A DNA stretch of 13,011 nt from Solirubrobacterales bacterium (GCA_013696535.1 JACCYI010000192.1:1-13011); one strand, 5' to 3'; positions 1 through 6,657 are shown, counted from the first letter of the stretch. Numbers and translations are program-made. Notes: generated by a model not told the origin, from the letters alone.

Positions 1-1
1 G

Positions 2-607
2 GGCGGGCGCGTCGGGGTCACCGGCCTGCCTTCGGACCGGGCCGTCCTCGAGTCGGTGGTCCGAGGTGCCGGAGGCAACCCGGCGCGTGTCCGCGCGACC
101 ACCATCGGCTTTCAGGCCGTGCAGGCCCTGCTCGGCGGCCGGGTCGACGCGGCGACCGCATTCTGGAACGTCGAAGGCGTCGCTCTGCGCGCGCGAGCCG
201 GGGCAGGACGCCGCTTCAGAGAGTTCCGCGTCGACGACTTCGGAGCTCCCGCCTATCCCGAGCTGGTGCTCTGCGTCTCCCGCACGACACTTCGAGACGA
301 ACCCGACTCCGTGCGAGCCGTGATCCGCTCGCTGCAGCGGGGCTACGGCGAGACGCAGAAGGACCCTGAGTCAGCCGTGGGCGCGATGCTCGAGCGGGAG
401 CCGGGACTCGAGCGGGCCACCGTGGTCGCCCAGCTCGACGCCGTCGCCCCGACGTTCGAGGCCGGCGTGCCAACCTACGGTCTGCTCGACCGCGGACGCC
501 TGAAAGCCTGGTCAGCGTGGGACGTCCAGTTCGGCATCCTCACCCGGCCGGTCGACCTGGACCGCGCGTTTGACCCCCGCCTGGTCCGAGCGGTGGCCGA
601 TCAGTAG
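2..607 (+). CDS. ABC-type substrate-binding protein, NMT1/THI5-like, C-terminal part (5' end outside window)
   Basis: The frame is open from base 2, so the gene begins upstream and only about 201 C-terminal residues are seen, ending at TAG 605-607. The visible part has the pattern of periplasmic binding proteins of the NMT1/THI5 (SsuA/TauA-like) class: a VGVTGLPSD turn, then IGFQAVQALLGGRVDAAT, where a bound ligand and hinge are usually formed, then AFWNVEG. The end resembles the closing helices of this fold, with YGLLDRGRLKAWSAW. By family these are extracytoplasmic solute receptors for an ABC importer of small organic compounds such as pyrimidine precursors or sulfonates. The ligand cannot be told from this part. 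The signal peptide and any permease or ATPase genes would lie upstream. It converges with the next gene, 3 bp between stops, with no hairpin terminator visible. Confidence 0.8.
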   Translation, partial: GGRVGVTGLPSDRAVLESVVRGAGGNPARVRATTIGFQAVQALLGGRVDAATAFWNVEGVALRARAGAGRRFREFRVDDFGAPAYPELVLCVSRTTLRDEPDSVRAVIRSLQRGYGETQKDPESAVGAMLEREPGLERATVVAQLDAVAPTFEAGVPTYGLLDRGRLKAWSAWDVQFGILTRPVDLDRAFDPRLVRAVADQ

Positions 608-610
608 GGA

Positions 611-964
611 TCAGCCCGCGAGCAGGCCGTCGACGAGCGCGGCACCTTCGCGAGCCATGCGCGAGCGGGGGACCACGAGATCAAAGCCGGCCTCCAAGGC
701 GCGCGCTCGGGTGTCCGCGTCCACGTGCGAGTAGATCCCGAGGGTGCGCGTGCCGGAGAGCTCGCCGCCTGACTTCAGTCCTTCGACGACGGCCACGCCG
801 TCGAATCCGGGAGTGCCGAGGTCGATGACCAGGACGCCGGCCGCTGCCACTTCGAGCTGCTCCGGGCGTCCTGAGAGCCGGACCTCGTGCCCGCCGGCCT
901 GCAGCCAGCCCACGACGTTCGAGCCGAGCAGCAGGTCGTCGAAGAGGGCGGCGACGAGGGCCAC
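611..964 (-). CDS. Degenerate response-regulator receiver-like protein (stand-alone)
   Basis: This 117-residue protein starts at GTG 964-962. The pattern is that of a single CheY-like receiver domain: an acidic pair D9-D10 after the first strand, a phospho-acceptor-like aspartate at D48 in VLVIDLGTPGFDG, a hydroxyl residue S79 in LGIYSH where the switch Thr/Ser normally sits, and LEAGFDLVVPRSRM before the last helix. The invariant lysine that should follow the fifth strand appears to be R100 next to P99, and the spacing between the acidic pair and D48 is several residues short. It may therefore be a pseudo-receiver that binds partners without normal phosphorylation. No output domain follows. 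It starts 3 bp after the stop of the preceding minus-strand gene, so the two are probably co-transcribed and coupled. No clear Shine-Dalgarno sequence is seen. Confidence 0.7.
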   Translation of the reverse strand: MALVAALFDDLLLGSNVVGWLQAGGHEVRLSGRPEQLEVAAAGVLVIDLGTPGFDGVAVVEGLKSGGELSGTRTLGIYSHVDADTRARALEAGFDLVVPRSRMAREGAALVDGLLAG

Positions 965-967
965 GGC

Positions 968-1342
968 CTACTGCGACCGCAGCCGGCGGAAGTCCTCGCG
1001 CACGGACTCTGGCCGGCCCCACATCTGAGTGACCTCGACGCGGCCCGTGCGCAGCTCGCGCAGCGCCAGCTCGCCGACGATGCCCGCGTCGTCTAGCAGC
1101 TCGAGCGTCTTGCGGACCACCGGAGCCGCGGCGGCGTGGCCGAACTGGTGCGCGACCAGGATCCGGAAGTGCCAGTCGTGGTGGGAATACGGCTGCGCGT
1201 TGCAGTTGACCACCAGGCACGCGGCGTCGATGTAGCGGTCCTCCTGGATGCGCAGGTCGAGCTCGAGATCGGTCCAATCGGATGGCAGGGCCTCGACGAT
1301 CTCCTCGAAGGTCTCGGCAAGCGCGCCCACGAGCGCCATCAT
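968..1342 (-). CDS. Conserved-looking hypothetical protein, 124 aa
   Basis: I do not recognise this family. The reading frame has strong third-position GC bias and an ordinary soluble composition: an acidic N-terminal helix (AETFEEIVEALPSDWTD), a strand-rich middle (RYIDAACLVVNCNAQPYS), a His-rich segment (SHHDWHFRILVAHQFGH) and a basic C-terminus (SVREDFRRLRSQ). There is no signal peptide or membrane segment. The frame stays open far upstream, but that N-terminal part is low-complexity and antisense to another coding-like region, so a start near 1342 is preferred. ATG 1342, ATG 1339, GTG 1351 (with AGGG about 10 bases ahead) and GTG 1330 are all possible. It lies directly before the receiver-like gene, which suggests a shared role. 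The clustered histidines could bind metal, but nothing proves it. Confidence 0.65.
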   Translation of the reverse strand: MMALVGALAETFEEIVEALPSDWTDLELDLRIQEDRYIDAACLVVNCNAQPYSHHDWHFRILVAHQFGHAAAAPVVRKTLELLDDAGIVGELALRELRTGRVEVTQMWGRPESVREDFRRLRSQ

Positions 1343-1371
1343 ACGAGCCACGTCGTCCACGCCCTCATCCG

Positions 1372-1386
1372 CTGACCCCGGGTCAG
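1372..1386. promoter_or_regulatory. Perfect 15-bp inverted repeat between divergent genes
   Basis: CTGACCC-C-GGGTCAG has two exact 7-bp arms around one base. It sits just upstream of the minus-strand gene that starts near 1342 and ahead of the codon-biased part of the small plus-strand ORF, which is where an operator for a divergent pair would be. No promoter boxes are convincing beside it, so the regulatory role is inferred only from symmetry and position. Confidence 0.35.
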
Positions 1387-1469
1387 ATCCGCTCGAGCCC
1401 GCCCGCGGCCTCTCACTCGACGGGCTGCTCGCCCTGCTCGAGCGTCTCGACGGTGCGTCGGAGGCCGCC

Positions 1470-1586
1470 GTGGTCCGCGGCGCCCTCGCCGCCGGCGTCC
1501 CGCCCTCGCTGGCGGTCGAGGAGGTCCAGCGCGAGGTCGAGCGCCGACTCATGCGCACCCGCGGGTTCTACGATCTCGAGTGGTGA
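1470..1586 (+). CDS. Small hypothetical ORF upstream of ygfZ, start unresolved
   Basis: The frame ending at TGA 1584-1586 has strong third-position GC bias from about 1392 onward and encodes an amphipathic, helix-like sequence (GLLALLERLDGASEAAVV, then VEEVQREVERRLM) that ends in RTRGFYDLEW. GTG 1470 is the only canonical start with a good Shine-Dalgarno (GGAGG, 5 bases ahead), giving 38 residues. The coding signal clearly extends further upstream, where the next ATG or GTG is the ATG at 1248, and using that would overlap the head of the divergent gene by 95 bp. A rare start (ATC 1338 or ATA 1341) or a sequence error is possible. The stop overlaps the ygfZ start by 7 bases (GTGGTGA), which suggests translational coupling. 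The function is unknown. Confidence 0.45.
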   Translation: MVRGALAAGVPPSLAVEEVQREVERRLMRTRGFYDLEW

Positions 1587-2545
1587 TCACCGCCGCCGCC
1601 CAAGACCTCCTCCTCGAGCACCGGGCCCTGACCGAGGGCTGCGGACTGCTCGACCGCTCCGAGCGCGGAAAGCTCGCGGTGTCGGGCAGTGAAGCCGCGG
1701 ACTTCCTCCAGGGACAGGTAACCAACGACGTCGAGGCGCTGACCTCCGGCACCGGCTGCTATGCCGCCTTCCTGACCCACAAGGGCAAGATGCTCGGCGA
1801 CCTCCGTGTCCTGCGGGCGAACGATGAGCTCCTGCTCGACTGCGAGCGCGTCTCGCTGCAGGACCTCTTCAACCTCCTGCGCCGCACGAGCATCGGACGT
1901 GACACCGAGCTGCACAAGCGCACGGTGCAACGTGGCCTGTTCTCGCTCATCGGACCGGGCGCCCGCACCGTCGCAGGGGCGCACGATGCCGGCCTCGGGA
2001 CGCGCGAGAACGATCACGTGGCGACGGAGCTGGCGGGGGTGGCGGTCCGCCTCATCGCAACGGACGCCGATGGCGTCGACGTGTTGTGCGACAGCGCGGA
2101 CTCGGTGGGAGTGGCGTCCGCCCTCCAGGCCGCGGGCGCCGAGCCGGTGTCCGAGGCCGCCGCCGAGGTGGTCCGGGTCGAACGTGGGCGCCCGCGCTAC
2201 GGAGCCGAGCTCGATGAGCGGACGATCCCGCAGGAGGCAGGTCTCAACCAGCGGGCCGTGTCCTTCACCAAGGGATGCTATGTCGGCCAGGAGACCGTCG
2301 CCCGTCTGCATTACCGCGGCAAGCCGAACCGTCACCTGCGGGGCGTGAAACTCGAGGGACTCGCCTCGGGTGGTGACGAGCTGCGCTTCGGTGGCAAGGT
2401 GGTCGGCCGTCTGGCCACGGTCGCCGACTCCCCGACGTTCGGGCTGATCGCGCTGGCGCTCGTGCGGCGTGAAGCCGTGCCCGGCGACGCGCTCGAGGTG
2501 GGCGACGCGGGCGCGCGCGGCGTCGTCGTGGAGCTGCCCTTCTAA
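1580..2545 (+). CDS. ygfZ: YgfZ/GcvT-family folate-binding protein
   Basis: This 321-residue protein belongs to the GcvT-like family of YgfZ (COG0354). The key signature is K231-G-C233-Y-V-G-Q-E followed by RLHYRGKPNR, the family's conserved cysteine motif. FLQGQVTNDV near residues 42-51 and ERGRPRYG with IPQEAGL around 201-222 also match the GcvT fold. YgfZ homologues bind tetrahydrofolate and assist assembly or repair of some iron-sulfur enzymes, such as the radical-SAM protein MiaB in E. coli, in the cytosol. The length is normal for the family. Translation can start at GTG 1580 or GTG 1583. No Shine-Dalgarno is evident, and the start lies inside the stop region of the preceding small ORF, so reinitiation is likely. 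Its TAA stop (2543-2545) overlaps the TAG stop of the convergent nuclease gene. Confidence 0.88.
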   Translation: MVITAAAQDLLLEHRALTEGCGLLDRSERGKLAVSGSEAADFLQGQVTNDVEALTSGTGCYAAFLTHKGKMLGDLRVLRANDELLLDCERVSLQDLFNLLRRTSIGRDTELHKRTVQRGLFSLIGPGARTVAGAHDAGLGTRENDHVATELAGVAVRLIATDADGVDVLCDSADSVGVASALQAAGAEPVSEAAAEVVRVERGRPRYGAELDERTIPQEAGLNQRAVSFTKGCYVGQETVARLHYRGKPNRHLRGVKLEGLASGGDELRFGGKVVGRLATVADSPTFGLIALALVRREAVPGDALEVGDAGARGVVVELPF

Positions 2546-4266
2546 ACGACGGCGACCTTCGCGGACCGCCACGTCCGCGCCGCCGCGACGAAGCCTTCCA
2601 GGCGCCCAGGGCTCACGCCGGGGGTCAGCTCGAGCGAACGCACCTCGTGCCCGGCGAGCCACGCGCCGACGAGGCGCACCTCGTCGACCTCGTCAGGTCG
2701 CAGATGCGCCCCGACCGACCGGAGGGCCTCTTCGGTCCGAGGGTGGAGCTCGGCCGCCGAGTCGGGCAGCCGGCCCCAGTCGACCACCCGCCCGCCGACG
2801 AGCCAGAAGGCGTCCAGGCGTCCGATCGCGCTCGGATGCGGCGCGAGCACGAGTCGCGCCCCCGCGTGAGCGGCGCGCAGCACGCCGCCGAGGCGGCCGA
2901 GCAACGCCTCGAGCCGATGGTGGCGACGTTTGAGCCACCCCGCGCGCTCGAAGGCGCGCTGCGCGGAGGCTGCCCGCATCTGGTTCTCGATGTGCGCGAG
3001 CAGCAGCGTCCGGCCGTCGCCCGCCCCGGAGAAGAGTGCGAGGGCCGCGTCGAGCCGCTCGCGATAGAGGTTCGGATCGAGATCCCCGAGGCAGGGCGAG
3101 AGGCAGCGGCCCATCTGTCCGTAGGCCGAGGGGTGCTGGCGCCGCGGGAGCGTCCGTCCGCAGTGGCGCAGGCCGAACAACGAGTTGAGCTGCTCGACGA
3201 GCTCCGCCACTTCCGCGCGCCCGCGCACCGGGCCGATGCAGACGGCGTGCCCCGCGGCCGGCTCGCGCGCCACCTCGAGGATCGGGAACGGGATGTCGAA
3301 ACGACATCGCAGGTAGACGTAGCCATCCGGCTCGGCCTTCCCGCGGACGTTACCGGGCGGTTTGAGGGCGCGGATCAGCCGCCCCTCGAGGACCAGGGCG
3401 CCGAGCTCTGAGTTCGTCGGCTCGTAGTCAACCTGCTCGGCGCTGTGCGTCCACGTGACAGGGACGGCGTGCAGGTCGCCGGCCTGAGCGGCGGACTGCG
3501 TGAAGTGGCTCCGCGCCCGAGTGCGAACGTTGATGGACTTGCCGACGTAGAGCGGCCGGCCGTCGGCGTCGCGAAAGACGTAGACCCCTGGGTCCTTCGG
3601 AAGGGCGGAGATGTCCGGCCGGCGGTCCGGCGCGCGGGACCGTGGCGCCGTGCGCGGGCGCGAGGAACGCCGGCGGGTCGGGCCGAGGAGCGCCAGGGCT
3701 TCCCCGACCGTCCCGGCGTGGGCGCAGAGCCGACCGAACAGCGCGCAGAACACCCGGGCGCAGGTCTCAGCGTCGGGCAGCGCGCGATGGGTGGTGTACA
3801 CCTCGATTCCGAGCGCATCGGCCAATGGCGCGAGGCCGCGCCGCCGCTGCAGCGGGGCGAATCGGCGCGCGAGCGCCACGGTGCACAGCACGGGCGGGGC
3901 CGGCCAGTCCAGAGCCGCACGCGAGAAGGCCTGGCGCAGCACGCGCTCGTCGAAGCGCGCCGAGTGGGCGACCAGCACCCGGCCGCGCAGCCGGACCGCG
4001 AGCTCGGGCAGCACCGCTTCGGGCGTCGGAGCTGAATCGATCATGGCTTGGGAGATCTGGGTGAAGCGCTGGATCCCTGGCGACAGGGGCGCCGAGACGC
4101 CGACGAGCGAATGCCAGCGTTCGTGGAGCTCAGCGCCGCCCACCAGCACCGTGCCGACTTCGGTGAGCTCGCACTCCTCGCGCGCGCGGCCGTTGGTCTC
4201 GGTGTCCACGGCGAGGAACTCCGCGGAGAGGAGAGGCTGAGCCGCCAATTCAGGTGCCAGGAACAC
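2542..4266 (-). CDS. DEDDh exonuclease fused to UvrC-like GIY-YIG endonuclease module
   Basis: This 574-residue protein has two nuclease modules. The N-terminus is a DnaQ-type 3'-5' exonuclease: D21-x-E23 (AVDTETNG), D106 in HSARFDE, and H160-x4-D165 (HRALPD), the DEDDh set. A Pro/Arg-rich linker (about 197-218) leads to a GIY-YIG domain with GVY 227-229, YVGKS 240-244, R248 and the glutamates E287/E294. Next comes a region like UvrC after its GIY-YIG domain, with C369, C388 and C392, and a UVR-like helical pair near 420-460. Such DnaQ-UvrC fusions (the mycobacterial Rv2191 type) are known in actinobacteria and presumed to act in DNA repair. The frame is open far upstream, but homology begins near MFLAPELAAQ, so GTG 4266 is the likely start. 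It lacks the UvrC C-terminal endonuclease V-like and HhH domains. Confidence 0.88.
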   Translation of the reverse strand: MFLAPELAAQPLLSAEFLAVDTETNGRAREECELTEVGTVLVGGAELHERWHSLVGVSAPLSPGIQRFTQISQAMIDSAPTPEAVLPELAVRLRGRVLVAHSARFDERVLRQAFSRAALDWPAPPVLCTVALARRFAPLQRRRGLAPLADALGIEVYTTHRALPDAETCARVFCALFGRLCAHAGTVGEALALLGPTRRRSSRPRTAPRSRAPDRRPDISALPKDPGVYVFRDADGRPLYVGKSINVRTRARSHFTQSAAQAGDLHAVPVTWTHSAEQVDYEPTNSELGALVLEGRLIRALKPPGNVRGKAEPDGYVYLRCRFDIPFPILEVAREPAAGHAVCIGPVRGRAEVAELVEQLNSLFGLRHCGRTLPRRQHPSAYGQMGRCLSPCLGDLDPNLYRERLDAALALFSGAGDGRTLLLAHIENQMRAASAQRAFERAGWLKRRHHRLEALLGRLGGVLRAAHAGARLVLAPHPSAIGRLDAFWLVGGRVVDWGRLPDSAAELHPRTEEALRSVGAHLRPDEVDEVRLVGAWLAGHEVRSLELTPGVSPGRLEGFVAAARTWRSAKVAVV

Positions 4267-4299
4267 GACGAGGTGGTGTACGCCCCGGATCGGACGCCC

Positions 4300-4315
4300 T
4301 GCACGAGCGCGTGCA
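4300..4315. promoter_or_regulatory. Inverted repeat TGCACG-N4-CGTGCA in divergent intergenic region
   Basis: Two exact 6-bp arms flank AGCG, a spacing and size typical of dimeric repressor sites. It lies 34 bp upstream of the proposed GTG 4266 start of the nuclease gene and 88 bp before the lipoprotein gene. No confident -35 or -10 boxes could be assigned for either gene. The 4267-4403 interval holds no other gene. Confidence 0.25.
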
Positions 4316-4337
4316 CGGTGGCGCGCGTGTGTACTAG

Positions 4338-4360
4338 GGTTCGCTCCGGTCCACCGAACC
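4338..4360. promoter_or_regulatory. Inverted repeat GGTTCG-N11-CGAACC upstream of the lipoprotein gene
   Basis: Exact 6-bp arms are separated by 11 bases (ctccggtccac). It could be an operator with half-sites one and a half turns apart, or a small hairpin in the 5' leader of the downstream operon. There is no T-run after it, so it is not a standard terminator for either strand. Confidence 0.25.
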
Positions 4361-4403
4361 TCCCCGTTCTGACGAGGGACGGTGCGTCCAGGTACGAGGA
4401 GAG

Positions 4404-4859
4404 ATGAGCCGCAGCCGGAGACGAGCCGTGCCGTTCCGTCGCACCGTCGCGGCGGCGATTCTCGCTGGAGCCGCGGCGGGGCCCGCCGGATGCGGCGCGG
4501 AAGCCGAGTACGCGAACGCACCCCGTCCGCCGGCGCCCATCAACGTCACGGCCGCGATCACCGACGAACGCGTGCGGATCTCCCCACGCTCGTTCGGCGC
4601 GGGTCCCATCGTGCTCATCGTGGCCAACCAATCCAGGCGCTCGCATGAGTTCACGCTCGAGACGGCGGGCGGTCCCGGTGGCCCTCCCGGCATCCGCCAG
4701 ACCACGACCGCCGTCAACCCGCGGGGCACCGCCGAGCTCAAAGTCGATTTCGAGCCTGGCAGCTACCGGCTGAGCGTCCGCTCCCAGGGCGTGCGACCGG
4801 CTGCCATCCGCGTCGGCAAGCCGCGCCCGTCGGCGCAGAACGAGCTGCTGCAGCCCTAG
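4404..4859 (+). CDS. Secreted or lipid-anchored protein with cupredoxin-like beta fold (hypothetical)
   Basis: The protein has 151 residues from ATG 4404. An Arg-rich n-region and a hydrophobic stretch (TVAAAILAGAAAG) are followed by PAGC, a possible lipobox with C30 as the modified cysteine. The -3 residue is Pro rather than the usual Leu/Val/Ile, so lipidation is uncertain. After a short linker the domain is all strands: RVRISPRSFGAGPIVLIV, ANQSRRSHEFTLET, a Gly/Pro loop, TAELKVDFEPGSYRLSV. This resembles cupredoxin-like domains, but the Cys/Met/second His copper ligands are absent, so a structural or binding role fits better than electron transfer. ATG 4404 has AGGAG only 2 bases ahead. 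GTG 4428 has GGAG at an ideal 7 bases and would give a shorter signal peptide. The TAG stop shares one base with the GTG of the next gene. Confidence 0.65.
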   Translation: MSRSRRRAVPFRRTVAAAILAGAAAGPAGCGAEAEYANAPRPPAPINVTAAITDERVRISPRSFGAGPIVLIVANQSRRSHEFTLETAGGPGGPPGIRQTTTAVNPRGTAELKVDFEPGSYRLSVRSQGVRPAAIRVGKPRPSAQNELLQP

Positions 4860-5713
4860 TGCCGCCTCGAGCCATCCTTCCGCTTCCCCACCTCGAAGGC
4901 GTCACGCACCGCCAGGTGCAGGCGGGCGACGTCGAGCTCCACCTCGCCGAAGCCGGAAGCGGGCCGCCTGTCCTGCTGGTCCACGGCTGGCCCCAGCACT
5001 GGTGGTCGTGGCGAAAGGTCATCCCCGAGCTCGCCCGCACACACCGCGTCATCTGTCCCGACCTGCGCGGTCACGGCTGGTCGCAGGCGCCGCGTGGCTC
5101 TTACGCCAAGGCCACGCTGGCCGCCGACCTGATCGCGTTGCTCGACGTGCTCGAGCTCGAGCAGGTCCCGTACGTCGGTCACGACTGGGGCGGGTGGATC
5201 GGGTTCGAGCTCGCACGTCTCGCTCCCGAGCGCCTGACCGCACTCCTGGCGCTGTCGATCCCCCCACCCTGGTTCCCCGCCCGCCGCTCCCCGGAGACGG
5301 CCCTCTTCGCCTCGTACCAGCTGCTGTTGTCCACCCCGCTCCTCGGGCAGGCGGTGCTGCGCAACGTGCCGGTGTTCGTCGAGCGCCTCATCCGCGCCGG
5401 AGCGAGCCGGCAGGAAGCGTTCGAGACCTCCGACCTGCACCTCTACTCCGACCCGTTGCGCGACCCGGATCACGCTGCCGCCACCACCGCGCTCTACCGG
5501 ACGTTCCTGACGCGCGAGCTGACGCGAGGCGGTGCGCTCAGGCCGCCCGCGACGTTCGCGTACAGATTGATGATGGGCCGCCGCGATCCCATCCGGCGCG
5601 CGGTGAGGATCGGGGCGCAGGACGCGCAGCTGGTCGAGGGAGTGGGCCACTTCCTGCCCGAGGAGGCACCCGAGGTGATCCTGGAGGCCTTGGCTTCCGG
5701 CATCCTGGCCTGA
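4859..5713 (+). CDS. Alpha/beta hydrolase, epoxide hydrolase/haloalkane dehalogenase-like
   Basis: This 284-residue protein is a full-length alpha/beta-hydrolase. HGWP (42-45) is the oxyanion motif. The nucleophile elbow is GHDWGG with D109, as in epoxide hydrolases and haloalkane dehalogenases rather than Ser esterases. D243 (GRRDPI) is the likely acid and H264 (GVGHFLPEE) the base. A cap domain lies between about 135 and 225, with Y213 as a possible ring-opening tyrosine. By family it would open epoxides or cleave carbon-halogen bonds through an ester on D109. I favour epoxide hydrolase from HGWP and GHDWGGWIG, but the substrate is unknown. It has no signal peptide, so it is cytosolic. GTG 4859 overlaps the stop of the preceding gene by 1 base, and its own TGA overlaps the ATG of the CorA-type gene (TGATG). 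Confidence 0.85.
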   Translation: MPPRAILPLPHLEGVTHRQVQAGDVELHLAEAGSGPPVLLVHGWPQHWWSWRKVIPELARTHRVICPDLRGHGWSQAPRGSYAKATLAADLIALLDVLELEQVPYVGHDWGGWIGFELARLAPERLTALLALSIPPPWFPARRSPETALFASYQLLLSTPLLGQAVLRNVPVFVERLIRAGASRQEAFETSDLHLYSDPLRDPDHAAATTALYRTFLTRELTRGGALRPPATFAYRLMMGRRDPIRRAVRIGAQDAQLVEGVGHFLPEEAPEVILEALASGILA

Positions 5714-6657
5714 TGCACGTCCTCACGGCGGCAGATGCCGTCGAACTCGCCGGTCTGCGCAGCCACGACGACTTCTTCTGGCTCGACCTCCGCGATCCGA
5801 CGCCCGCCGACGTCGAAGTCATGGGCACAGAGCTTGGGCTGCATCCACTGGCGCTCGAGGACACCCACGAGTGGCGCCAACGCCCCAAGCTGGAGACCTA
5901 CGACGACTACGTCTTCATGGTCTTCTACTCCGTGTCTTCAGCGGAGAGCGGGCACGTGGACCGGTCGATGGAGGTTCACGTCTACGTCTCCAGCTTCTTC
6001 ATCGTGACCGTCCGGCGGGGGGAGTGCGCTCACATCGATCTGCTCCGCGGCCGGCTCGATCCGTCGGCCGACGCCGCCGAGGAATACCTGGTCTACCGCA
6101 TCCTGGACGAGCTCACCGACGCGTTCTTCCCGCTTGTAGCCGCCACGGAGGCGCGCATCGACCTCCTCGAGGCCCAGGTGCTCGATCGCACCCGTCACGA
6201 GCAGCTCGAGACGATCTACCGCCTCAAGCAGGAGATCCAGCGGTTCGAGCGCCTCGTGATCGCCCAGCAGCGCTACTACCCGGCAGCGGTCGACGCGATC
6301 ATGGCCCTACCCGGGCTCAGCCGCGGCGCGCGACCGTACCTTCGAGAGATCGGGGACCACCTGACGCACGTGGCCGAGGAGCTGCACCGCCAGCACTCAG
6401 ACCTCGCCGGTCTCACCGAGACCTTCTACAACGCCAACACGAACAAGCTCAACGTGACCGCCACCCGGCTGAGCGTGGTGGCGACCTTATTCCTGGTCGC
6501 CACGATGATCACCGGCTTCTTCGGCCAGAACTTCGGCTGGCTCGTCGCGGGCATCGACTCCCGCTCGGACTTCCTGGTCTTCGGGCTGGGCGGCCTGCTC
6601 GCGCCTCTAGGGATCCTGGGCGTCTATCTCTGGCATCGCCGGGACGACTGGATGTAG
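5713..6657 (+). CDS. CorA-family divalent metal transporter with GQN in place of GMN
   Basis: This 314-residue protein has the CorA layout: an N-terminal cytosolic alpha/beta domain, a long helical stalk (about 135-250, including TIYRLKQEIQRFERL), and two C-terminal membrane helices near 253-270 and 287-306, ending in basic/acidic HRRDDWM. CorA proteins are pentameric Mg2+/Co2+/Ni2+ channels in the inner membrane. The loop after the first helix, normally YGMNF, here reads FFGQNF (G271-Q-N), so the Met of the selectivity motif is replaced. The preceding NVTATRLSVVATLF and ITGFFG agree well with the family. The replacement may be common in actinobacterial CorA-like proteins and could change ion preference. 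The ATG overlaps the hydrolase stop by 1 base. It is the last gene of the apparent three-gene operon from 4404. A frame extends upstream of 5713 but does not belong to CorA. Confidence 0.88.
   Translation: MHVLTAADAVELAGLRSHDDFFWLDLRDPTPADVEVMGTELGLHPLALEDTHEWRQRPKLETYDDYVFMVFYSVSSAESGHVDRSMEVHVYVSSFFIVTVRRGECAHIDLLRGRLDPSADAAEEYLVYRILDELTDAFFPLVAATEARIDLLEAQVLDRTRHEQLETIYRLKQEIQRFERLVIAQQRYYPAAVDAIMALPGLSRGARPYLREIGDHLTHVAEELHRQHSDLAGLTETFYNANTNKLNVTATRLSVVATLFLVATMITGFFGQNFGWLVAGIDSRSDFLVFGLGGLLAPLGILGVYLWHRRDDWM

Noticed and set aside
1568..2662. 364-codon minus-strand frame opposite ygfZ
   Set aside because: It is an antisense shadow produced by strong GC bias. The plus-strand frame carries the KGCYVGQE signature.
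4267..4521. N-terminal extension of the nuclease frame up to ATG 4521
   Set aside because: The extra 85 residues are Arg/Pro-rich, have no domain match, and run antisense through the lipoprotein gene's 5' part and the intergenic palindromes. The exonuclease domain begins just after GTG 4266.
5002..5712. Long open frame upstream of and in frame with the CorA-type gene
   Set aside because: It overlaps the well-supported alpha/beta hydrolase gene in another frame and has an Arg/Ala-rich shadow composition. CorA similarity starts at MHVLTAADAV (5713).
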